A DNA stretch of 64,000 nucleotides, taken from the NCBI RefSeq assembly GCF_037975245.1, contig NC_092567.1:25412876-25476875 (forward strand), written 5' to 3'. A program made the position numbers and the translations under genes. The DNA is from Apostichopus japonicus. Its lineage: Eukaryota; Echinodermata; Holothuroidea; Aspidochirotida; Stichopodidae. Each line of letters starts with the position of its first letter. The first letter of the stretch is position 1. The notes beneath the pieces are model-generated. The model searched no databases, was not told the origin of the DNA, and was given only the letters and a program-made list of their open reading frames with translations. Shown piece after piece: positions 11,901 to 22,660 of the stretch.

Positions 11901-12254
11901 AAATGACAGCACACACACATCAAAACTTTGGATACAAACCACTGCATGACTGAAAGGAAGTTTTCTCTCAGATCCTAACATTGTATACCAATCAAATTTT
12001 TTCCCCCACTACCTACCTGACTTGATATTGGAGATGTATATTGTTGTTGCGACCCATATTTTTGCCTGGTAGTGGACAGTATGGAAAAGAAAAGTTGCAA
12101 GTAAATTGTAGCTCAATCAACTTGCAATGAAGTATTTCCCAAATTTGATACATCATCACGTCATGTGAATATATTGGCTTTTGATGTAGGCCTAGGCTAC
12201 GTATATTCATTTTCAAAGCGAAACAAATATTTCCTCTTTTTCTTTTCTCTACAG
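8942..12254. other. Region upstream of the NAP1L coding exons
   Basis: No coding exon recognised. The minus-strand frame at 9133-9528 arises from a G-run and from CCGACTTT-type local repeats, and I reject it. Palindromic AGGCCTA words cluster between about 9980 and 12200, and CRE-like TGACGTCA octamers occur at 9997-10004 and 10313-10320. The NAP1L promoter and non-coding first exon should lie here. The GAG|GTAATT at 11010 could be a 5'-UTR donor, but I cannot fix the start. Confidence 0.4.
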
Positions 12255-12296
12255 AATTAATAAAACCAGAGCAGTGCAAGGCGCAAACCGCAGATA

Positions 12297-15200
12297 ATGG
12301 CTGATACAGAGAAGAATGTTGGGTAGGTTTGATATGATCGTCCATAGCTGAATTTCCAAGAAGTTTGTATTACCAGTGTCGTACACGGGAGCATACTGTT
12401 ACGGTATTTTATGAGAAATGAAATACTCAAGATAACTGAGAAAAGTAATAATTCATAGCGTTGGAAACATAGACAGGATACATCTTTGCACACTTGGCAT
12501 TAATATGAAAAATTGAAACCAAAAATGTGCATCCTGTGTTGATATTGTTGGATAGCCTGCAGTCACCTACACTTAAAAGGTGATTGGGTTTAAGAATTCA
12601 CACAGCTGATGATTTGTAAACCTCTTCTCTTTTCCCTGTTGGTTTCTTTCTTCTCTCCATCCCTTGTCTACTAATCCTCTTACATCTATCTCTTTGTGTT
12701 CACCATGCTCATTAACCTGTCAGTATTCTGTGCGTGTATTTGTCCCGTCTGTTATTGTAATTGTCATTCAGCCTCTGAAGAAGATCCTGCTAGGATCGAA
12801 ACGTCAGGCCCTCTTACTTTTACACATTCTCTTACACAGGCTCTTTAGTGGAACAGCAGTTTGCTAACAGTTTTGTTTTATTTTGCTTTGTAAACTTGTA
12901 CATAAATGTTATCATCACTTCATGTTAAAACAAATAAAATGTGTTCTCTTAACCTAGTTAATGTTCTTTTGTCCTCGTCTACAAACAGGGCGGAAAATGC
13001 CTCATCTGATGCAGTTATCGACTTAGAAGCAGGGGCTCAAGGAGATGCTAACAGCGAGGAGATGGACACAGTCGATATCAAAGATGAAAAGGAAAAGGCT
13101 ACATTAGATCTCAAAAAACAAGTTTTACAGAATCCACAAGTGTTAGCCGCATTGCAGGACAGATTAGACAGCCTTGTTGGACAGAGGTCTGGATATATCG
13201 ATTTGTGAGTCATCAGTGTCTATTTGCATTTAACTTAAAACAGTTTGGTATGTAACTTTGGCATAAAGTGACACCATAGTTGTTTCTGTATTGGATAAAA
13301 CTTCTAGTTTCACATGTCAAAGTGCTTTTTACAAAATGGCCACGTAGTTACAGAAATTTCAAAGTGTGATGCATCTTTCCATAATATTTTGTGGCACAAA
13401 ACCTGACAAAACATTCCCAGAGCATCAAATTTTAGGTACATGCTTGTGAAAAAGGAAAGTTCATAAACTTGAAAGAAATAATATAAAGCTATGCAAAATT
13501 ATGCACTACACTCTGTGTAGATATTTCTGTGAAGTAAAAGCACAATGTAAAACTGATGCAAAATTATAAACATTTGAATCTTTGTGATCTGGAAATCATA
13601 ATGATCTGAGGATTAATTCCTTTGCTATGTTCAGATTAGTAATAAATGCCGGCTGGAGTCGGTGGGTGTAATTTTAGTTTAAATATTACCAGCAAAACTT
13701 CCACTTCAGACATTATTTGGTTTTGTTGTTTTTCTATTGCAAGCTTGCCACCTGCAGTTAAGAGAAGAATTAAGGCGCTGAAAAACTATCAAGTCAAACA
13801 GATACAATTGGAAGCCAAATTTTACGAAGAGGTGCATCAGCTGGAGTGCAAATATGCCAAACTGTACGAGGAATGCTATGATAAGGTGAGTTCACAAAAC
13901 AAAAGCTCAAACTGTATGAGGAATGCTATGACAAGGTGAGTTCACAAAACAGAAGCTCAAAGTGTATGAGGAATGCTATTACAAGGTGAGTTTATAAAAC
14001 AGAAGGCCAAACTGTACGAGGAATGCTATGACAAGGTGAGTTCACAAAACAGAAGCTCAAACTGTATGAGGAATGCTATGACAAGGTGAATTCACAACAG
14101 AAGCTCAAACGGTACGAGGAATGCTATGACAAGATGAGTTAAAAAACAGAAGCTTAAACTGTATGAGGAATGCTATGTCAAGGTGAGTTCACAAAACAGA
14201 AGCTCAACTAAGTTTAGATTTCCTTCAGAAAATTGAAAATAAAAAGGACATGAGGAGTGACTCGGAGGTGTTGTCTTTTCTGATGGAGTGTGACATATGA
14301 ATGTCGCAGAAAGAATGTTCAAGTTGGTTTTGGGAGTTTTCAAATAGAATTGATAGTGACAGAATATTCTGGAAGGATGCTATAAAGATGTTTTTCAGTT
14401 GAAGTAGTAGACCAATCGATTTGATTTCCTCTAACCTTCCAAGTGAGCTGTCGAGACCTCTTTGCCGAAGTTGCTTATCAGAAGATGCAGAGCTAATTTG
14501 TAACCAGTTTAACTAAGGATGAAAATCAATTTCTTTTAATAAAACCTCAGAAGTGGCAGTGATGGGAGTGCGAAAGGAATACGTAATGTGACTCTGTTTC
14601 AAGGACACAAAGCAATTGTTGATGGTTTGGAGCAGAGATGAATATTAAGATCTAAACACAAGACTGCTTGAAAATACAGCTACGAGACCTTAGCACTGAG
14701 GAATCACACACCATATCTTAATTTAATATGCATATCATGGAATGAAAATTCACAAGATCATAGCATGATATTACATAACTTATTGCTGTACAAAATTGCT
14801 TGTTAAAACATTTTGTTGGGTTACTAGCAAATTTATGTTTTCATTTGTGTCATGTCATAATCAGTTTATTAAACAAGGTTGTACATCATGGTCTTCTATA
14901 GTCAAAATGTGTTCTGTTGTTTTATTGTCGACAGAGAAAAGATGTTGTAACCGGGTCAGTAGAACCAACAGATTCAGATTGTGAGTGGGAGAGCAGCGAT
15001 GATGAGGACGAAGATGGAGATGGCGAAGGAAAAGAGGTGAAAGCTCTTGCTGTAAGTACAGCAAGTATTGTACTTATCTCAAAGCAGCATTTTGCGTTTG
15101 GTCGCCGTTTTCTACTTTTTTGACATGTACATCAAGTTTTTTACATATATCAATCACAAAACAGCAAATTAAGATATTAGCCAAGCTTTTCCCTGCCAAC

Positions 15201-18200
15201 AATATAATTGGCGAGTAATTAAGAATATTTGCAGATAATGAGAAAAGTGTCCACGACAAATTCCACATTTAAAATTAATCGCATACAGTTCCCCCAAACC
15301 CACTAGTTTGAATTCAACCAATCAGAGATGCAGGTTTAGTTTTGAGCCGTTGCTAAAAGTAGATTCAAAACTTTGCGTTGGTACAACCAGGGAGTTGTTA
15401 TGGAACTCCCTGGTACACCTGTTATATAGACTGTACACAAATCAAGCTGGTGTTGTATTACGAATTGGTCAATAACGTTCGTAGTGTTTAAATATTCATA
15501 TCATGGGCAAGGTTTATTGGGATCCCAAACGGAAAATATCTTGGAGAAAAACAAAGTTGCAAGTTGCAAATTTTTCGACTTTTATGCCACCATTTGAAGT
15601 AAGATTTAAATAGATATGCTAGTTATGTATGTCGTTATGACATAGTGGGGTCAGTGAGGTTGAGAAAAATCATAGAAAAGGATGCAAAATGCTGCTTTAA
15701 AGACTGACCCACAATTAGACAATTAGATACTGCTGGTTAAAAAGAAGCAGTCTCTAAGACTTTATGCCCCCCAGGAACCCCCTGTGGATGTCAGAGTTGT
15801 CCACGAACCTTCAACTTTTCGAGCTAAGATCTGAGTCATTATTATACTATAATTCGCATAGCAGTGCTTCGTAAAAGATCAAGTGTCTGTTTCTGTTTCA
15901 TAATTCAGGTATTTAACACATGTTAGAAACAGATGACCCTTATTGTTCAATATTGATTCATCCTGCAGTAGCTGAGCTGGTTTTTGCTACAGCTTTTCTT
16001 TATGGAATGGTGCCAAAAGAAAGTCTCAGATTTGCATTCTGTAGAGAGCAGTTCATTTACCCTGGTCATTAACAGATGTATTTTGAGTTTTCACAGAATT
16101 TAACCGTTACTTCTTGTTTCAATATTTCAATACGTAGGAGGAAGTGAAGAGTAAGATTACCTTCGTAGACAACGGTAAGTTATGGTTTTGAACGTTACTT
16201 AATATCCCTCTCTGCATGTGCAGTGATATGGCTGTGGTGATATACTGCTACTTCATAGTCCATGTGTAATAGTTTTAAGCAGGAACTGGAAGTCCCTTAC
16301 ACAACTCCCTCAGACAACTCCCTTGGGCATCTCCCTTAATACAACTCCCCTAGGCTACCTATTGATGTTTCTAATTGGTCAACTCCCTTAGGCTTTCTAT
16401 TGATGTTTCTAATTGGTCAACTCCCTTTGGCATTTTCATAAACAGTGCTGTTTTGTTTTGGTTGTTTGCTCTTTTGCACATCTTTCCCCTGTTTGGTATA
16501 TTTGCTCGAGTTTTCCTTTCCTCATATTTACTTTTGAGTAATGTACGCATGACTATGTAATGTATGCAGTAATGTATAAGTAATGAGTAATGTATGAGTA
16601 AAGTATGCATGATTTGACAGATGTTAAGTCCTTCTCTGTTTGGTTTCTATGTCTGTTTGATCCAGTGTTTAACACTCCGCCTCCCAACATGTCCCTTCCC
16701 CACCCTTCCCCACTCTTCCCCACCCTCACCCCCACCCTCACCCTTCTATCTGTTTGAAATTTGATGTTGGGATGTTGTGCTGTTGCTTTGTGGGGTCATC
16801 ACCAATTGAGACCATTATTCGTCAATGCCCAAAATTTGCTTCACAATTGCAAAGATGTATGCAGCAGCTTTTGTACAACTGAATTAAGTGTGCTTTGTTA
16901 TTTAACAATAACAATATTATTAAAATGTAGGCACAAATTTATCTCTTCATTAAGGCTGGTCTCCCATCACTTTACCAGAAGTGAATATAATTTCATTCAG
17001 GTCCTTGAACGTAAAGTTTCTTAATTTCGACCAATTTGAAGCTGCCCTTGAACTAGTCCAACCACCAAAATTGTCATAAGAAGTCTTTAAAATTTTTTAA
17101 AAACTGTCTTCATATCAAGCTAAAGCATCAAATTATAATCTACCACCCTAAGACTCTAACGATATTGGCGGCATATATGTATTGTGACTGGCAAAGCAAT
17201 CTAGCGATTATAAATGTCAGCACAGAATCAATCCTGGTTTTAACTTCTAGTGCTGCTGCTTAGCCATTTTATAGTGCAGAGCGCTGGGATGTTAGTCTAG
17301 TTCAGACTTTCAAGGCTAGTTTGATCCATACCCCTCTTTTTCCTCCCCCTCCAAAGATAACAAGAATGGTATACCAGAGTTTTGGTTGACGATATTCAAG
17401 AATGTGGACATACTTGCAGAGATGATACAAGATCACGATGAGCCAATCTTAAAACATCTGGAAGATATCAAAGTGATCTTCCAAGAGGGATCAGAGATGG
17501 TGAGTTTCGTATCGGTGCTTTTGAAAGTAATAAACAGATGGCTCAAATATATACCTCTTTCTTCTGTTCTTTGAATTGCTTTTTCCGTAGCAGTTTGCCT
17601 AAATCTGGTAGTAATCTGGTGCTCGGTGATTTTGATGTGTTCCCATAGCGTTGCATACTGTTGTATGAACATATGTAGCTGCACAGATGGACTCTGAAGC
17701 AAGTGGAGTTGAACGTCAATGTGATAACCACTTTATCGAAGGCACTTTTATTCCACAATGCCTCAACGAAAATGGTCAAACTTTATACATGGGAAGAAGA
17801 ATATGTGAATGTTGTATCCTGTGGGCGATTCATACATGATGTCACCTATTTTAGTAGAATTAAACAGTAGAAATGCAACACATTCCCAAAGTTCTGGAAA
17901 TTTTTCCTTGCTTTGACTGTTCTGACTTGAGACCTTTACAAGTATGTGTCATTCTGGCAAACTGATTAAGCATCTGGGCGGTGAAATTACATGGTTGACA
18001 CTATAAACCACAGAGCAGAGATTGTCTTTATCCTTTGACCGTAAAAGAAGATAATTTGTCACCTTACCATCACAAAGTTATCCTATTATTGTACCATACT
18101 TGAGAAATGAAACCATAATCACAAGATTCATAACCCATTCAAAATGGACCATTTTCAAATCTACTCGAAACTAAACCGCCTTCTAAAGACAACTTGTCTC

Positions 18201-21200
18201 TGATATCTCTTCTTCTTCTTCAGGGATTCACATTGGATTTTTACTTCACACCAAACGAGTTTTTCAACAACAAAGTTTTAACAAAGAGGTACGAGATGAA
18301 ATCAGAACCAGACGAGGGAGACCCGTTTAGCTTTGAAGGACCAGAAATTGTTGGAGCAAAAGGGTAAGTTTGAGTAGCCAGGGTTGGTAAGGTGTGGCCC
18401 AGTTAATTTTTCACTCCTTATATCTGGCCCATTTATTCAAAAAGGTTGCCCACCCCTGCTCTAGATTATTCCCTGAAGTCTATTTTTAGGATAATTCCTT
18501 TAACTTGTTCCATTTCTAGTAATGTTGACAGATTTAAAATATTGTGTAAAAGTATGAGGGCCTGATGTTTCAATCCTAGCAGGATCTTCAAAGGCTGAAA
18601 TCCTTCAGCCTTTTAAAAAGATCCTGCTAGGATCAAAATGTCAGGCCAACTTACTGTTACACATTCTCTTACACAGGCTCTTCAGTGGATAGGCAGTTCG
18701 CTAACAGTCTTGTTTGATTTTTATTTAGATGTAAAATAGATTGGAAGAAAGGCAAAGATGTAACCGTGAAAATTGTCAAGAAGAAACAGAAGCACAAAGG
18801 TAGAGGTACAACCAGGCAAGTCACCAAGACAGTCACCAACGACTCCTTCTTCAATTTCTTCAAGCCACCAGAAATTCCTGAAGACGAGGCCGATCTGGTA
18901 AGTTTTGTCCCATTGTGATAGCATAGTTATTTTATAGTCTGTCTTACAAAGTTCTGTTAAGGTGTATTAGAGTTCTGGTCTGCCAGCTATGTGGTTCGAC
19001 CCAACAGTGAGGCATGAAAATGTTTTGATCGGTTGGAACAGTTAGCTTCAGCTTTCAGAGCTTGCCAACGGAGATGATTAGGTTATTTCTTAAAGGTAAC
19101 CCCTTGGTCCAAGTTAAGCTTTCATCCATTCTGAGGGTTTGCGGTCTGGTGAGTTGTGGCTCTGTACTCCTTGAAGATACTGGTTCATGGGCTTGGCTCG
19201 TAGTATGAGAGATTGTCTATGTATGTCTCTCAGGGCTCTTGGCTCGTAGTATGAGAGATTGTCTACTGTATGTCTCTCAGGGCTCGAGAGGTGCCAGAGA
19301 GTAGACTAGGTGTCAGAGTAGACTAGGTGTTAGAGAGGGTACAGTAGGTGCCAGAGAGTGGACTAGGTGTCAGACAGTGGACTAGGTGTTAGAGAGGGTA
19401 CAGTAGGTGCTAGAGAGTGGACTAGGTGCGAGAGAGTAGACTAGGTGCCAGAGAGTGGACTAGGTGTCAGAGAGGGAGCAGTAGGTGTCTGGGTGGATAC
19501 ATTAAATGACATAGTGAGGAAGTCATTTAGTTAATCTACTAAATGTAACATGTGAGAGAGGGTACAGTAGGTGCCAGAGAGTGGACAAGGTGTCAGAGTG
19601 TACTAGGTGCCAGAGAGTGGACTAGGTGTCAGAGAGTGGACTTAGTGTCAGGGTGGATTTATTGAATGACAGAGTGAGTGAGTCATTTAGTTAATCTACT
19701 AATCGTAAAATGTTCAGTAACTTATATATTTATATTACTTTGACGAATGGATATTTATCTTTCTTGCAGGATGATGAAACCGAAGCACTACTGAGTGCAG
19801 ACTTTGAAATTGGTCACATGATTCGGGAAAGAATAGTACCGAGGGCAGTGTTGTACTTCACAGGAGAGGCCATCGAAGATGACGATGAGGTATGTTGATT
19901 TCATTTTTCTCTTGTACTGAAATAGACTAAGCAGTTAGTTATGTGTTCACATGAACTCCATATTGAACAGTATTGTATTTGTAATTAGACTGTAAACACA
20001 TTGATAAGAGATGCAAAGGTTATTAATCAGATCAGTTTTAAACTCTCAGCTGACATTCAAGATATCAAAAGAATGCGTGTTGTTCAGAAATTTGAATGAT
20101 TTCCGTTTCTTTACCGATTCCCAAATAATCTAGCCGATTGTCTGGTTATTTAACCGATTATCGGTAAATACAATTTTTGCACATGAGATTTGGAGATCCC
20201 ACCATGAGGATATCAGGCAGATAAGGTCATGATCCTCACAGCATAATCGTGACCGTTAAAATTTATGAAATTGGAAAACGTAGAAATTGTGGCTGTCATT
20301 TCTAAATGAATCTTAAATCTCTATTTTTCCTTTCCTTACCGTCTCCATCCCAGTATGAAGAGGAAGGCGAAGAAGAAGAGGGTGAAGGAGAAGATGATGA
20401 GGATGAAGAGAATGATCCAGATTTTGACCCATCCAAGGTGAGATGTGACAGCTAAGAGGGTGCAGCAACCTTGTAGTTGCCAAGGCAACAGGTTGATCGG
20501 ATTTGTTAATTCGAACATGTGTTGAAAACTTACGTTAAGAAAGAAACTTCCAGTTGTGCATCATTTAAAAGCACTCTGAATACAGACACGTTATGATGTA
20601 TGTGGCTTTTATGTTTGCTTTGTGAGACATTTATCAGTTGGGGGGGGGGGCATTGGTATGAATTTCAAGGAGACTGTTTTGGGCTTTTTTTCTATTTTAA
20701 ATGTTTCTCGATGGTCTCACAGACTTGACATTTGGCAAGGTTCACTCAATTTGACGATGACCTGCGAAATGTACACAAAATGGCCAACTGGCTTTAGTTG
20801 CAGTAGTACTGCAAGACCAACGTAAATTTCATTGCATAAATTTGCTATTCTTTTGAAAAACGTGTGTTTTTGGAGACTTTTGGTACATTGGTGACTTTAC
20901 ATTGGTGACTTTACATTCGGTTCATCTGTGTTGTGTATCAGGGCTTGTACTAGCTAATGGAACTCATACTACCTGCTTTAATGCCCTTAAAAATCGCTGT
21001 TACCAACGGCAACAAGTGCCATGCCCCTTTGCTAAATTTGTGGTAGTTGCTCTCAAACTTAGTTGATCAATCAACTTGGAAAGAAAAAAAAAGAGCTAAA
21101 AATTGTCTCCAGTGATATTTGTATCAGAAACTGCTACTAATGTAAAGATATAGAGGTGTGGATTTACCAACGATCTCAAGAATTGATTCTATTTCGGTGA

Positions 21201-22660
21201 TTTCTCTCAACTTAGCAAAAAAAAAAACATCTTTGAAAATTTCCTGGATGTGCTTTTGAAAGTTGAAAATTGCCAAATTGGAGTGGTGCACTGCCCATTA
21301 CAAGGAAAATCGAAGACAAATTAATATATTCCCCTCATTCTTAGATTTGAGCCCTGGTGGGCATGTTTTTTACAAAGCTTAAGTCAGGGTTAGAGATAGG
21401 GATTTTTGTGTTCTGCTGCACCAGAGAGAATTGTACACACTTGATTTTTTAGTTGTCTGTTTGTGAAAACAATGTAAATGTTGTCTATTAAAGTAACAAC
21501 AAATTTCTACTGAATGTTTGTTTTCTCTGTTTCTTGATCAAGATGAATCTGTGTTGTTTGTTTCATATATGGAGAATGACTTTATTGATGTCATTGAGTG
21601 TAACAGGTTTAAAGTAAAATCATAAAATAGTGACAGTTCTTTGTAAACAAACAGCTGTATGTCTTCGCATTTATTTGTAGCATTTTACCAATTTTACATT
21701 GCATTTTTGCTATTTGCAGAAATGATGCAAAAGTGATGCTCTGAACCTAGTGAAAGTTGTTATCAGTTTATTTGTGTGAACTTGGTTGACCTGTTGTTGT
21801 CAGTTGAGTCCATGTTTTGGATATATTTAGGTGCATTTTCTGGTCACATCTCAATTTTGAGTAGGACACAGCATTGTTGGTATATAGAAGTAACAGAACC
21901 ATTCAGTTACTATTGCTAACATTACCATATATTAAGTTGAATTGTGTATGCTTTAGGAAAAATGATATTTCTATGTTCTGATTAATGTCTTTATATGTGA
22001 TATGAATTCTGGTGAATTGATTAACAAATTCTGTTATGATTATGGAATGCTTCTTAGGATGACTGTCCTGTACCTGTTCAATCTGGCTTTATTCTTATCA
22101 GGATATAAAATATGATAAGAATAATATTCATTCAAGTCTCTGAATCTTGGAGAAATATTAACCCTGGTAACATAGAACGTTGGATTATGCTTAAACTAGT
22201 AAAGTACCCAAAAAATTCTTCCCTTTTTATCCTTACTAACCTCACCCCCCTTCCACCTACACCCACACCACCCCCCCCATATCTAGCCCCAAGGTTACAA
22301 CTGGATTTACCAGAACTAACGGTACATAATGCATTGTGATATTGTATGGAACCTTAAATGTGTTTTCGTGTTCCTGCTTGTTCATTTCCCCAACACTCTG
22401 CCTCTGTGTACCCATTCTTTACCCCCAGCTGGTGCCCTAGGTCCACCGAACTGTTCATTTAAACCCTTACTTGTACTTGTACAAAATGGATTTATTGGAG
22501 TACAATGATGCATCTGGTTAGTACCTGTCATTACTCTCCATTTACCTTGTTCATGTACCTCCATTTACCCATTCATGTACCTCTGATTACCTCATCCACT
22601 CCCTTTTTCGTTTGAATTGTTTTGTAACAGGAGAAGCCCCCAGAGTGTAAGTCGCAGTGA
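12297..22660 (+). CDS. NAP1L1: Nucleosome assembly protein 1-like histone chaperone, complete coding region in 11 exons
   Basis: Exons: 12297-12322, 12989-13204, 13744-13885, 14935-15051, 16138-16174, 17357-17499, 18224-18363, 18729-18897, 19770-19889, 20354-20437 and 22631-22660. All junctions are GT-AG and the phases agree, summing to 1224 bases (407 aa; human NAP1L1 is 391). The start is the ATG in MADTEKN, matching the vertebrate MAD start. The match runs through QNPQVLAALQDRL (about 52-64), KFYEEVHQLECKYAKLY, GIPEFWLTIFKNVD (from 184), HDEPILKHL, DPFSFEGPEI, a basic KIVKKKQKHKGR stretch (288-299, NLS position), NDSFFNFF, ADFEIGH and VLYFTGEAIEDDDE. An acidic tail (371-392) and the C-terminal CKSQ follow. 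NAP1 dimers carry H2A-H2B, shuttle between cytoplasm and nucleus and assist nucleosome assembly. CKSQ parallels the prenylated CKQQ of human NAP1L1. Invertebrates usually have one gene for the NAP1L1/NAP1L4 pair, so the symbol is by closest resemblance. Confidence 0.95.
12774..12880 (+). repeat. Interspersed repeat with a hammerhead-like core (copy 1, NAP1L intron 1)
   Basis: Contains AAGATCCTGCTAGGATCGAA, then CGTCAGGCC and TTACACATTCTCTTACACAG. It matches 18592-18717 closely. A short stem (GATCC/GGATC) followed by GAAAC and GTC resembles the hammerhead ribozyme layout found in several retroelement groups. Whether it was ever active is unknown. It lies about 110 bases before exon 2. Confidence 0.6.
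13858..14205 (+). repeat. 50-bp minisatellite that copies an exon end and its splice donor
   Basis: Seven tandem copies of a 50-bp unit. The first (13858-13907) spans the last 28 bases of NAP1L exon 3 (coding KLYEECYDK) plus the start of intron 3. The true donor GTGAG is at 13886. Copies 2, 3, 4 and 7 keep GTGAG donors at 13936, 13986, 14036 and 14183. Copy 5 reads GTGAAT at 14086, and copy 6 has lost the GT (ATGAG, 14134). Because 50 is not a multiple of 3, use of donor 2, 3, 5 or 7 would mostly shift the frame downstream. The array begins inside coding sequence, so exon 3 seeded it. Confidence 0.93.
15083..15696. mobile_element. Candidate TTAA-type MITE in NAP1L intron 4
   Basis: The ends AGCAGCATTTTGC and GCAAAATGCTGCT are 13-bp perfect inverted repeats. 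The right flank is TTAA (15697-15700) and the left is TCAA (15079-15082), so a decayed TTAA duplication of piggyBac type is likely. An internal hairpin (ACCAGGGAGTT / AACTCCCTGGT) lies near 15388-15416. It starts 31 bases after exon 4. Confidence 0.5.
15765..15890 (-). mobile_element. Partial hAT-type MITE, inverted relative to the copy at 8553
   Basis: Matches roughly the right third of the element at 8553-8933 in reverse orientation: the hairpin flank, TCTGAGTCATTATTATA, TTTTCGAG, GTCCACGAAC and AACCCCCTGTGGATGTC. The remaining end is missing or too diverged to see. Confidence 0.65.
16270..16440. repeat. Short tandem duplication in NAP1L intron 5
   Basis: A run of AACTCCCTTAGGC-like words, including two back-to-back copies (about 37 bp each, near 16350-16430) of a unit containing TATTGATGTTTCTAATTGG. 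Confidence 0.7.
18567..18717 (+). repeat. Interspersed repeat with a hammerhead-like core (copy 2), as a palindrome next to exon 8
   Basis: 18592-18717 matches the repeat at 12774-12880 and is preceded by an inverted copy of its core. 18567-18635 therefore forms a long palindrome (ATCCTAGCAGGATCTT ... AAGATCCTGCTAGGAT). The repeat runs to within 12 bases of the acceptor of NAP1L exon 8 (18729). Its T-rich tail seems to serve as the polypyrimidine tract of that splice site. Confidence 0.65.
19189..19710. repeat. Compound minisatellite in NAP1L intron 8
   Basis: 19189-19285 is two copies of a roughly 51-bp unit (GGCTCGTAGTATGAGAGATT...). From about 19290 to 19650 follow many copies of a unit of about 19 bp around AGAGAGTGGACTAGGTG. 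A 60-bp phrase with GTCATTTAGTTAATCTACTA occurs at about 19491-19550 and again at 19646-19710, giving a higher-order repeat. The array ends about 60 bases before exon 9. Confidence 0.8.
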
